DNA from: Naematelia aurantialba
Lineage: Eukaryota > Basidiomycota > Tremellomycetes > Tremellales > Naemateliaceae
Assembly: GCA_021527695.1 (NCBI GenBank)
Contig: JAKFAO010000010.1
Span: 992,001 to 1,056,000, forward strand
DNA: 64,000 bases
Direction of reading: 5' to 3'
This document shows positions 46,439-58,350 of this stretch, piece by piece. Made by a program: the position numbers and the translations under genes. Under the pieces are notes generated by a model, which saw only the letters and a list, made by a program, of their open reading frames with translations, did no database searches and was not told the DNA's origin. The first letter of the stretch is position 1. Every line of letters starts with the position of its first letter.

Positions 46439-47261
46439 TCTGCTCGACATTGACGACCGGACCATCACGAGATACCCCTCATTCAGCTGTTCATAACCCT
46501 GTCAACTCGCTCGACGAGTACAACATCGATTAATCCTCGTTCGCTCTTCCTTCTCACTCTCGTCTTCCAGATATCGTACCGTTCCTCTCATCGTGATATA
46601 CTCTACAAGCTCTTCATGGCATCCTTCACATCATCGCCTCCAGTGTGGTTTCCCACCAACAGTCACTTTTGCCTACTTCCTTCTCCTTTCCATCCGTTAG
46701 TGGGACGGCCGCCGGACTGGTTGCCATCACTATAGACACTGTGTGACAGAATAGCAGAGGCCAAGAGCTGGAAAGCTCGGCGAGGCAGGACGCTGAAGCA
46801 GCTCGGCGAGGTAGGACGCTGAAGCAGTCAATGTAGAAAGTAAAGAAGAAATGCGAGATGTTTTTCTATTGATGATGAGCATGTCATCAGCAGCACAGTT
46901 GCTTGGAACGATAAACGTGTCCACTGCACGTCCCGTACCCTCTCGCTAGGATTGTGAATGGGAAGGACAGTTATTGGATGCTCGAGAGCACTCGTCAGAC
47001 GTAAACAAACGGAATCAAATTTCAGCAGATTGTCCTTCACGTGTTCCGTGTCTCTGCGCGTATGTCTTTACTTTGTTCACCACATTCTTTGCTTGGTTAA
47101 AGACTTCTCGAGCTCATCGACATCGACTGCTACGTATGCGCCGTGGGTAGCAACTCAACGTACGTTTCTTCCTCATATCTGCAAGGCCTGACATCCTGGA
47201 AAGGCTCTTCGGCAGCCTGTTCCGGTCACGCTTGGTGCCTCCATATCACCAACTCGAGGGC
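46439..47261. other. 823-bp spacer and Mps1 promoter with a 26-bp duplication
   Basis: Between two plus-strand genes. It contains the direct duplication at 46775-46826 and pyrimidine-rich segments at 46530-46580 and 46660-46700. I see no exon chain of its own. A further 5' exon of Mps1 could hide in 47000-47260, since my model starts at the first good ATG rather than at a recognised N-terminal motif. Confidence 0.4.
46775..46826 (+). repeat. 26-bp direct duplication
   Basis: Two adjacent 26-bp copies beginning CTCGGCGAGG and ending GACGCTGAAGCAG (46775-46800 and 46801-46826) with one C/T difference. It is intergenic, about 440 bp upstream of the Mps1 start. Confidence 0.85.
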
Positions 47262-50087
47262 ATGTCCGTGCTGCCGCCGCGAAATGACGCAGTCGCCCCA
47301 CTCGCCTCGGAGCTTGGGGGCCATGATCCGATTGATCAGCTGTTCTGGGAGAAAGATGAGTCGTTCGAGGTGCCAGACTTTCATTTCGATTGGGGCGTAG
47401 CCAGAGATGGCAGTGAGAAATCCGTCGAGCGCGGACTCGAGGCGATGCGGCTCGAGACCAGACTGACTTGGGGCCCATCGACAGACTCCTCTCATGCAAG
47501 CGATACACCACCATCTCAAGGCTCCCAGTCAGCACAATCCTCGGCGTCTTCTGGCCACGTTCTGTCTTTGACGAATACCTCCACCCTTTCAAGTCGTTCA
47601 TCAGTTTTCTCGCCGCAAAACGACAATAGCTCCTCCAAACACCATTCTCCTTCTGTTCACGGCGCTGCTGCTGGCAATCATGGTCGAATGATTCAGACTC
47701 TTAACAGCCGCAAGTTTAGTAGGGTTGTGTCGGCACCCTTATCTCGGTCAGGAGGACGAGAAGTGATCACCAATATCGCAGACGTGAGTCTCGTTCCCGC
47801 ATTCGGCTAATCAGTGTAGGTGTCCACGGGCGCGTCCAGTCTCACAGCGATCCTGCGGCCGACCCTATCTCATACTTCTTCGACGTCATCTATACCAGGC
47901 GAGAATGCATCAGAAGTTCAGCGGAATCACTTGGTGACGCCGGGATTGACTGAACGAACCATATTTGCCTCCAACCCGTCTACAGGTAGGCGTCTGGGCG
48001 GCTTGTCTCGGTTTGGGGGTCCAGCGAGACGCGGTGTGCAAGCTGTGGACCCTCAGTTGGAATCAGAGTGTGAGTCTCAAAGTGAGTGCTGCTCATTATG
48101 GTGTCCCATGATATTGAGTCTGTCAGCTCCAGCCCACAACGGTGCATCTCCTGGTTCCGACCGGCACGCAGCGACCAATCAGCCGCCTAACGAAGATTAT
48201 GAATCCCCTAATCACCCTCAGCATGGCAGGAACAAGAATTCCTCAGAATTTGACGACCCATCGTCTTCCACCATGCAAAGTCATCCAGCCACCCGCGAAC
48301 TGGGACATCAGGCTATCAAGTCGTTGATCTCTGCGCCACCTGTTCATAGGCTGGGAACGGATCGAGTAAACTCGGATCTGACTTCTCGTTCCAGCCCCTT
48401 GCAACACCGCATTCTCCCCGATCATTCTCCTCGTGATCGCGTTAAAGCAGACCGAATTCCACCAGCACCACCGTCTACGGCCGTATGGGATCGTCCGTCA
48501 CCTCAGCCGTTGCGACCGACCCATATCGTACCTCGATTGTCCCCGTCGCCGCCGCGTCATCAGTTTAGCTCGGATGCATTGAAAGCCAGTAGAGACGCTC
48601 CTAGCAGACCCGGCAGAACGCAAGCACAAGCCGGGGTACCAGTGCTACCCATCCCCCCACTCCAACGGCCACCAGAGACATCCGCTCAGAACAACACACT
48701 ACCGATCCATTCTACCCAACCTGGCAAGCGGTCATTCATAGTAAGTCTCCGGTACACCAAGCGAGTGCTCATGTCGCGTAGGTAAATGGTGCTCCCTATG
48801 AGCGCGTAGGTATTTTGGGCAAAGGAGGCTCGTCAAAAGTGTACTCTGTACTGTGTCCCACCAAGCGGATCATATACGCCCTGAAGAGGGTTTCCTTGGA
48901 ACGTGCCGACGCAGAGACATATCAAAGCTACACAAACGAAATCGACCTGCTGAAACGTCTTCGCGGACATGATCGCATTATTCAGCTCATCGACCATCAA
49001 ATCACATTCACCCCTGGGAATCGACCGAAGATGCTCATGATGGTATGTTTCCGAGCGACACGATGCTGACAACAGGTTATGGAATGTGGGGAGATCGATT
49101 TCGCCATGTTGCTCGATGAGCAACGAGGCCGCAGACTGAATACAAATTTTGTTGGACTTTATTGGGAGCAAGTGAGCTTTCGTAAGCCGTGCGGCACTGA
49201 AGCTGCGTAGATGCTCGAAGCTGTGCACGCTGTGCATCTCGAGAACGTCGTTCACACTGATTTGAAGCCTGCGAATTTCGTGCTTGTTAAAGGCCGACTC
49301 AAAATCATAGACTTTGGTATCGCCAAAGCCATTGCCAACGATACCGTTAACATTCAGCGAGATCAACAGGTGGGTATACACGCCATATGGTTGCTGAATG
49401 TCAGATTGGCACTGTAAATTACATGTCGCCGGAGGCTATTCAGCGTATGAACAATCAAAAAGTACTCAAGGTAAGTACCAATTGATGTCGCTTCTGACGA
49501 TAGTTATCCTATCCAAGTGATGTTTGGTCCCTAGGGTGCATACTTTATCAAATGATATATGGCAACCCCCCATTCGCATCGATTCCCGGTGGGCCGCTGC
49601 CGAAGATGAACGCCATCGCCGACCCGGGGCATTCGATCCAGTATCCAGAAATGGCTACACCTCGCGCCGGTGTAAGCGAAGATGGTCAAGCTGTTGACAC
49701 CAATGCAATGGCAGTCCTGGTGCCGACAACAGCCATCGACACCATGCGGTGCTGTCTAGCATATCGCAAAGAGCAACGTTTGACCATCCCAGAACTTTTG
49801 CGGCACCCATTCCTTCGTCCCGAGCATCGTGACCTTGGTAAGCAAGCCTGCCAACGGCACTGTCATTATTGCTGACAGGCATCAAGCTAGCATACCACCT
49901 GATGCAACGACAATCACGAAGTCACAGATGGCTCTGCTGGTGAATTTTGTTCTGCGGTCGAACCGGCTACCGGTCATGTCGGAACAAGACAGAACTGCAG
50001 AAGTAAGCCGACTTCGATCCTCAATTTTCACAATTGACAAGGCCTTAGGACCTATTTGCTCAGCTAGTGGATCAGAATTCTGTATAG
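47262..50087 (+). CDS. MPS1: Mps1/TTK dual-specificity mitotic kinase
   Basis: Ten exons: 47262-47783, 47820-48069, 48127-48740, 48782-49042, 49076-49171, 49211-49369, 49405-49470, 49504-49837, 49887-50002, 50049-50087; 818 residues. The N-terminal ~460 residues are disordered and Ser/Pro-rich. The kinase domain starts at [16 protein letters not shown] (Gly loop), with [12 protein letters not shown] (VAIK Lys), [24 protein letters not shown], the catalytic loop [12 protein letters not shown] (near 596-603), DFGIAKAI and [16 protein letters not shown]. HxDLKPANF with a small residue instead of Arg, and the P+1 loop VNYMSPEA, are Mps1 hallmarks. The tail [20 protein letters not shown] also matches. 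Mps1 drives spindle-pole-body duplication and the spindle checkpoint. The first exon may not be complete at its 5' end. Confidence 0.92.
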
Positions 50088-50290
50088 AGTCGGCTCCGCT
50101 TTAGGCCAGAGAAGAGGCGGGGCAAGAGAAGGAGATGTTACAAGGTGTTGGCAGTTTGTTGGTGCATCGTCTACAGTCGGTGTAGTCATGTGTTATAGTC
50201 TTCATAATAGTTGTCAAATTTGCATCAAGGACGACAATGGTGAACAGCATTACATGGATGAGCACATGGGGAACAGCGTCCTAACGCCGC

Positions 50291-51407
50291 TTACGAGACA
50301 ATGTCCTCGGCCTCGGCAGAGAAGGATCGGTAAAAGAGAGCCTTTTGGGGAGTGATTGAGGTGTGTTGGCGACGCTCGGCGGTTCGGTAAGCGGTGACTT
50401 CGGAGGTGTCATGCGACTCGAGGTTCTCATCTCGAAGGAGCTCAACGGAGCCATCCTGACGAATCTCTATACCATGGTATAGACCTACCGTATCTTCGGG
50501 GCGATCTGGCGAAGGCGAGGATGAACGGGCGGGTTGATAACTGAAGCGCTTTGATGTCTGCGGGGTTGGAGCCACAATGCTGGTTGTAAGTGGCGGCGAA
50601 GGCAGCGGTCGTACACCATTATCCGCTGGTTCCACAGCCAACCAAGATCGCCTAGTCGAAGCAGGAGGGGGGGGTAACAGGTGACCATCGGCCGACAGAA
50701 TCGGGAAGTGGAAGTTCTCCGACGACGGTGAGAGGAGTGACCCGGATCCGTGAGAGTCCGAGGACGATGAGTCGAGTTCAGCAGACGAGGTCGATAAGGG
50801 AGAGTCAGCCAGTCCAGCTCTGATGGGAGACGGAGTTGCGATGAAACGGTTATTAATGGAGATGAGAGGTGTCCCTAATGTCGACATGGGTCGCTCTGGC
50901 AGGGAATGCAGTGTACGAGCACTTTTTCTCGAGCGCAAGTATTGTCGAATGTACACGCCAGCGAGGAACAGTAGAACCACGCCACCTGCAGAGTGGTGTC
51001 AGTTGTGGTAAAGCTGGTGACCAGATAGCAAGCGCACAAAAGGCCGCGGCAGCGGCGATGTATATCTTATCTTCAGAGGTGACGACAGGGCACTTGGAGC
51101 CATCGGTGTCATAAGTCCCCCCGTTCTGGCCATGAAGGTCAGTGTCACGCTGCATTCGCGGCGGCATACTCACCATATTTCCAAAGTGATATGCGCAGCC
51201 CCGCCGTCGCAGTCTCATATCATGTCGATCCTTCAAGCTCGGCATATTGTGCGCCTGCAGTGACTGAAAGGTGATGTGCAGAGAAATGGTCAGATCTGCA
51301 TAGCTGGTTGAGTATGCATCGCTTTCTAAAGCGATCCTGCGAACGTCGTCCAGGCAACAAGGGGTGCTCGCAAATGTTGGGATAGGGACGAGACAAGTGC
51401 ATGACAT
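50291..51407 (-). CDS. Single-pass membrane protein with Cys-containing ectodomain
   Basis: Three exons on minus: 51174-51407, 51038-51125, 50291-50985; 338 residues. I do not recognise the family. A hydrophilic, cysteine-containing N-terminal ~97 residues (MSCTCLVPIPTFASTPCCLD ... GCAYHFGNM ... SKCPVVTSED) leads into one transmembrane helix built across an intron (IYIAAAAAFC|GVVLLFLAGVYIRQY), then a basic stop-transfer (LRSRKSARTL) and a ~220-residue cytosolic tail rich in Ser/Pro. The layout resembles fungal plasma-membrane sensor-like proteins, but no signal peptide is visible, so an upstream exon may be missing or the topology may be type III. Convergent with Mps1 (203 bp). Confidence 0.65.
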
Positions 51408-51691
51408 GTGCCAAGGGATGGACCATCCGATCCCAACATTTACAACTGGCTTGGCGAATGGTTCAGAATTTTCCGTTTAGGGAAGTGCGCAGGTGCCATG
51501 GGGCAAGACGAGGGCTGGACATGATGAGAGCAATGCTGAATTTGAGGTGAGGACGAAACAGTTTGCAAGTCGATACTTCATTCATCTATCGAGCCTCAAG
51601 CTGAGCAACACACAAACCAAAGCTCATGTTAATCTACAGGTTACTCTACGTGCTACAGTTGGAAAGAGACTGTATTACAGTAGACTCTGGT

Positions 51692-52852
51692 TCAGTACTC
51701 AACGGTGAAGGATAATTCTCCCGAGGGTAAATGCTCAATTTTGACTTGGTCCATGGTGTCCACGACATAGTGGGCGCCAAATTTATCGATTTGCTCGCGT
51801 TTATGCGACGTGCATACCGCGATCACGGTGGATCCAGCTGCAACGGCAGCTTTAATGCCAGATGGTGAATCTTCGAAAATAACGGCCTTTTTTGGGTCGA
51901 TGCCCAGATCCTTGGCTGCAAGAAGGAAGGGATCTGGGTGGGGTTTACCTCGCAGTAGCCGCGCGTCATCCGCAGTGACACAGACTTTAGGAATAGTGAT
52001 CCTGGGGGAGTGATTGTTAGGTTGCGCACCTTCATAAGCCGACCAGACACTCACCCTGTTCGAGTGAGACATCCATGGCAGTACGTTTTCGCACCAGATG
52101 TCGCGACAGCATACCTGCCCTCGGGTAGTGAGTTGATCAACTTCCGCACGCCAGGAAGTATGCGAACGCTCATGTCAAGCAGCTTTTCTTCTTCTTCGTC
52201 ATCGTCCTCGAAAGGAGTGTCATCGGCGGCGACCACATCGACATCAGTGTTGCCGAGCTTGAAGCTCGTAAAGGCGAGCGCAATGTCGGCCTGGTACTGG
52301 CCCGACGAGCGACGATCCGGAGTACCACCAATCGGGGTCATGGGTGACAAAGAAGACAGAGTCGAGCCCGTCAAAGCTCGAGGGCCGGCGGCGAACGAAC
52401 TTTTGCGAGACGAAGAGAAAGAGCCTTTCCGAGACTGAGGTGGGGTGTCTGCAAAGTCAAGAATTGTCTTCTCAAACTCTGAGACGGGTCATTCAGAAGT
52501 TGCACCTGATACACAAATGACGGCTACTCACTCTCAACTTCTCGCTCTACGTGTTCTTTGCGGAGTCCAGGTACTAGTTCCATGAGGTTATCGCTTGCTC
52601 GTCGTCCATGTGTAGCTGCGATGACGGTCTCGGGCTCCAGTCCCAACTCCTCGGCTTTTGCCGTCCAAGCGGCCTCGACGGCCGCGATTGAGTCGGTGAG
52701 CGTCCCATCCTGATCGTCAACGTGCGTAAGGAGCTGACAGTGATACCCATCGTGCAACGCACCATATCGAAGAGCACACCATCAGCCAGGAATGTGGCGA
52801 TGTTAGAATACGACTCCGCCCTGGAAACGGTTGCGGCGACACTGACAGTCAT
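51692..52852 (-). CDS. HAD-superfamily sugar/polyol phosphatase with cap insert
   Basis: Four exons on minus: 52763-52852, 52532-52709, 52055-52478, 51692-52001; 333 residues. HAD motif I is VLFDMDGTLTDS (Asp29, Asp31) joined across the first intron; motif II VATSGA; motif III Lys in RGKPHPDPFLLAA; motif IV VIFEDSPSGIKAAVAAG. KPHPDPF and EDSPSG are typical of glycerol-phosphate and 2-deoxyglucose-phosphate phosphatases (Gpp/Dog group). It is ~80 residues longer than that group: residues ~100-191 form an insert between cap and core that is Ser-rich with basic RKGS/RKSS sites and then acidic (DDTPFEDDDEEEE), likely disordered and phosphorylated. The start at 52852 is the ATG nearest motif I; another in frame lies 54 bp upstream. 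Confidence 0.87.
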
Positions 52853-53528
52853 GCTGATTCGAGAAGCGATAATAACAATACGTGGAAAGAGTAAGCCGCT
52901 CCTCAAAGGGATGTAGAGAGCAACAGAGACGAATTAGGGGGGTATCGAGAACCCTGTGCAGATTTATATAACGGTGCCAAGTGAGGGGGACCCAACGATG
53001 ATGCGGGGAACCTAGTCTGAACGATATTCTGTCTTTGAGCACAAGCTGGGACATTCTGCTACAGGTCTCAGGGGGCAGAGAGAGACTTTCGGAAAAATAA
53101 AGACAGAAAAACATACCCGCCACTGACAACAGCGGCTTGCTCTTGGGTTTCATCTATAGAGACGTCATGGATTCCCACGGTGCCCTCTGATCTTTCCCCT
53201 CCTCTTGATTGCGTAAGCTTCGAGGGGGGACGTCATCTCTTCTGTGACTTGTATTGTTGTTGGTCCGCCACGTAGTCCCTAGCCATCGACCACGTGGCAA
53301 GGAGGTGCCACACGTATTTGTTCCCGCGGAATTTTGTTGGCTTTGGGGTAATCGCGTGGCCGATGACGCCGGCCTTTTAAAAGTGCGGGATTATCACTGA
53401 CCAGTTTCTGACTCAGCTCCATTCTTCTCACTCCCTCTCTCTCTCCCGTGTTGCATTCTGCGCACTTCACGCTCTACATAAACCACCCGCAAACAGCCTT
53501 GCACGTCCTCACTTGAATCCGCAGCACA
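52853..53528. promoter_or_regulatory. Divergent promoter region, HAD phosphatase / GAPDH
   Basis: A 676-bp spacer. On the GAPDH side lie a CACGTG E-box (53291-53296), an AT box TTTTAAAA (53375-53382) and a CT-rich block (about 53418-53450) followed by ACATAAACCACCC leading to the ATG at 53529. This order of E-box, AT box and pyrimidine tract is what strong fungal glycolytic promoters look like. No gene is visible inside. Confidence 0.6.
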
Positions 53529-55181
<1,653 letters not shown>

Positions 55182-55541
55182 AGGAATTGCGAACGTACTC
55201 CTCACATAGACACAGAAGTGGTATGCAAGCTTCAGTAGGGACGGTGATTTCAGACAGACAGCTCCAGTTGAATTGTCGATCGTCTGTAATCAATATTTGA
55301 AGTTTGAACTCGACCAGTATCTATCACCTGCGTAAAGTAAGATTGTAGTAAGAGCAGTCAACCGAGTAAGGTCCATTTTCAGCCACGGGATTGTGGTCAG
55401 AATCGTGTGGGATTAACCGTGGGTTCTGGCGTAACAAGGTGGATAAAGGCCGACTGCTCGAGACAGCTGTGCTCTGCAATTGTCATGCCAGACATGGTTA
55501 TCTACTGTCATGACCCAACTCATCTCAATGTACTGGTAATA
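55182..55541. other. GAPDH 3' flank and left edge of the repeat island
   Basis: About 220 bp of unique 3' flank of GAPDH, then scattered TGTCATGACC-type LTR-terminus fragments beginning around 55486 and 55508. The change from unique sequence to repeat is gradual, so the exact boundary of the island cannot be set by eye. Confidence 0.4.
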
Positions 55542-55839
55542 TGTCATGACCCGACTCACCTCGATTTACCTCGAATACTCTCGATTTACCTCCAATGCTC
55601 TCAAATCACTTTTCACCCTTTTCTACCTCTCGATCTATCTCGATTATTGCTTGAATCACCTCGACACACTTTCCGCCACTCATTCAAATTGTCATGACCC
55701 TGTCCGGTTTGTCATGACCCACAGCACCATGGCTTGAACCATCGTGGAAAAGCTCATAGTAGCAAACAGTGGAAAGTATCATCGTGGAACTGCTTATAGT
55801 AGCAAGCAGTGGGAAGCACCATTGTGGAAGCACTTATCA

Positions 55840-56211
55840 TGTTATGGCCCGGTCATAACCCTTATAGAGACATATCGGAGATATCGGAGAGACATATCGG
55901 AGAGACTCTCTAGAAGAGTCTCAAGAGGTGTCCTGTGAGAGTCTCAAGAGCTGTCTCTAGAAACAGTCTCTAGAGCACAGCTCTAGAGACGTCTCTAGAA
56001 GGGCTTGGATACCTCGCGGGATGAGACACCCACAAGGTATGTTAGTTGCACCTTGGGGAGGGAGTCTGACTTCTTCCCTAAGGATCAAAATATCATAAGT
56101 TACATCACTAGACCTCATCGCTGCCCAAGCACTCTAGTCACATCTTCACTTCCCCCTTGAGCTTGCCGGATCCGTCCTAGCTCATTACGTCTACCCTAAA
56201 TCACAAGAAAC
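55840..56211 (+). mobile_element. LTR 'A1' fragment with TCTAGA-motif array
   Basis: Starts with TGTTATGGCC and an inverted GGTCATAAC, like the complete solo LTR at 58351. From 55900 to 56001 it carries five TCTAGA hexamers among AGAGTCTC-like repeats. It shares with the 58351 copy the segment beginning CTTGGGGAGGGAGTCTGACT and the CTTGCCGGATCC block. It stops at CACAAGAAAC, where family B sequence begins. Confidence 0.7.
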
Positions 56212-56555
56212 TGTTACGCCTGGTAAACTAGAGAGTGACGAACCCTAGTCTCAGGGGACGATGGCGAGTGGCAAAGAAAGCAAGCTGGAGACGAATGGAT
56301 GATGGCGAGTGTCACTTTTAGACGAGTAACTGATGATATTTCATCAACAGAGAAGAAAGGAAAGTGTTATCTAACTCGTGTCTTATATTCCTTGAGCATA
56401 TACCGAGGATTAGGGCTTTGCTGAATAAGCGCTTACTAAGCTACTTATCAATCAGCCGGTTCCTACGGTCCTTGCTTATAAATCTGCGAGAAAGATTACT
56501 AATGTGTGGGAAAGATTACTAATCTGAATATACCACTGGGTTACGGGACGTAACA
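56212..56555 (+). mobile_element. LTR 'B1' (solo, ~344 bp)
   Basis: Starts TGTTACGCCTGGTAAAC and ends GGGACGTAACA, an imperfect terminal inverted repeat with TG...CA ends. Start-type sequence recurs at 58018, and the 3' half (around GCTGAATAAGCGCTTACTAAG) recurs near 57650-57800. No target duplication is visible because the right side of the A1 host is missing. Confidence 0.65.
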
Positions 56556-57035
56556 TTACTCGTCACCACTTGTCATCCAACCAATCCACAAGCTTTGCGA
56601 TCTACACCCATTAGACATAGGCCAAGCTTAGTAAACCTTTGCGGTCCATCCTGTCTCAAGCCATCACTACTTGGGACAGGTTCGTAACACAAATCTCGAT
56701 AACTTACTTCGTCAATCGTTCACTCTCGATTCCTCAATTCAACCTTCTCAAAAACCTCAAATTGATGGTTAGTATTAATATTGGAAATAGGCAATCCTAT
56801 TGGCAACAACAGCATTGGAAATAGATAAGGTGCTGCAATATATAAGTAAATAGATCTGCCTTGATCCCCCCAGGGATCAAAACTCCTATGTCACTCTTGA
56901 TATCATTTCAATTTCCTCGATTCACTTTGATTGTCAACAGTTTGACGAATCTTCAGCCAAAAGCCTTCAGCTTCCAGTTTGAGACTATTTCACTATTGTC
57001 GAATTGCCCCGATCACCCGTTTCCTCTGTCGAACA

Positions 57036-57237
57036 TATACCTTGTGGGTGTCTCATCCTGCGGGGTATCCGAGCCCTTCTAGAGACGCCTCTAGAGCAGA
57101 GCTTTAAAGACTGTTTCTAGAGACAGCTCTTGAGACTCTCACGGGACACCTCTTAAGACTCTTCTAGAGAGTCTCTCCAATACATCTCCCCAATATCTTC
57201 GATATGTCTCTATAAGGGTTATGACCAAGTCATAACA
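57036..57237 (-). mobile_element. LTR 'A2' fragment, minus orientation
   Basis: Read on minus from 57237 it begins TGTTATGACTTGGTCATAAC and proceeds through a TCTAGA-containing array (four TCTAGA between about 57079 and 57168) to CCACAAGGTATA, where it is cut and abuts LTR C1. It is the inverted relative of A1 (55840-56211). Confidence 0.7.
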
Positions 57238-57600
57238 ACATCTCTGCTTAAGGGGTATCCGAGCTGATGTTTGCCAGAGTTCGTCGAGGTTGGCCATGTC
57301 GCTGTCACTGCATGCATCTAATGCCACCTTGATAGGATCTGGCCTGCTTGCCTAACTTTGTATTATCATCTCGTCTGCCTTGCCCAAGAGTACCTATCAT
57401 CTTGTTTGTTCTCTTTGAGATCTCATTGTTTGGTTCCTTTGACGTTCAATGTTTACTTCCTTGGGCATGCCGATCCTTGAGTCGTCGAGATTCGATATTG
57501 ACCTTGCCTCAACATGTCTTGCATAGCCTTGGATTGATGAAACTCGAGCTGGCTCATATTATCCTGCCTAGCATTCGTCAGGATTGAGAGTTGCATTCAC
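57238..57600 (-). mobile_element. Possible retroelement internal remnant
   Basis: On minus, the ~350 bp that precede LTR A2 contain broken coding-like pieces (for example DSDMANLDELWQTSARIP directly before the LTR) with stops between. Position and orientation fit the 3' end of an internal region next to its 3' LTR. No reverse transcriptase, integrase or protease motif is recognisable. Confidence 0.35.
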
Positions 57601-58136
57601 GACAAATTGCTTCGATTACCCGTTTCTTCTGTCGAACCATCAGAAAATGAGGGGTTTGCTGAATGAGCGCATAGTAACCGCTTATCAATCACCGGTCCCT
57701 GTGGTATTTGCTCATCCACATATGTGAAGCTGACCAATCTGCGGGAAAATTACTAAGCTGTGGGAAAGATTATTAAATCTGAATAGGCCACTGGGTTATG
57801 GGGCATATCAGATCTACCGACTTTTTCGCGTTCCTCTAGATGTCACGGTCATATTTCCCGACGTTCTCGGGTATCTCAAGTTCTCGACTAAACAAGTGTC
57901 GTCGTTGAGCAACGTGATACGACCTACCCCTCGAAAAGTATTAAATTAAACACTGGAGACAGAATAGACGATGAGGTTTACAAGGCTCAAAATACAACCA
58001 TGACTGATCTGACAATATGTTACCCCTGGTAAATAAGAGAGTGACAAGGCGTAATCTCAGAAGACGATGGCAATGGGGATGAAAAATAGTAAAGCTAGAG
58101 AGAACCAGATGATAAGACGGGTGGGTGGAGAAGTCT
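57600..58136. mobile_element. Mosaic of LTR B and C fragments
   Basis: 57605-57645 matches the end of LTR C (TTACCCGTTTCTTCTGTCGAA). 57645-57805 matches the 3' half of LTR B. At 58018 another B start (TGTTACCCCTGGTAAA) begins and fades near 58120. Between 57810 and 58017 I see nothing I can place. Confidence 0.5.
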
Positions 58137-58350
58137 TGACCATTCACGAACCTGTCCCAAGTAGTGATGGCTTGAGACAGGATGGACTGCAAAGGTTTAC
58201 TAAGCTTGGCCTACGTTTGATGGGTGTAGACCGTGAAGATTGTGGATTGGTTGGACAACAAGCAGTGACGAGCAAGGTCGATGGAGTAGCATCGACCAGG
58301 AATGTGAGGCAAGAGTAAAGACAGTGTCAAAAGAATGTGAGATGAAGAAA

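Larger units (their letters stand above)
55690..56689 (+). mobile_element. LTR 'D1' inserted into C1, with 5-bp target duplication
   Basis: Starts TGTCATGACCCTG at 55690 and ends GGTTCGTAACA at 56689. It is flanked by the direct repeat CAAAT (55685-55689 and 56690-56694), the target-site duplication of its insertion into C1. Its body contains an array of CGTGG/CCACG-type motifs (about 55735-55830). It is itself interrupted by LTR sequence of families A and B (55840-56555); compared with the inverted copy at 58137-59047, part of its middle is missing at that junction. Confidence 0.75.
55542..57035 (+). mobile_element. LTR 'C1', interrupted by a nested LTR
   Basis: An LTR beginning TGTCATGACCCGACTC at 55542. 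Its first part runs to 55689 and its second part resumes after 56694 and runs to about 57035 (ending ..GTCGAACA). The two parts are contiguous in the inverted sister copy at 59048-59597, which shows that the material between them is an insertion. No open frame; a dead solo LTR or fragment. The right end is shorter than the sister copy, which ends GGCCGTAACA. Confidence 0.75.
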
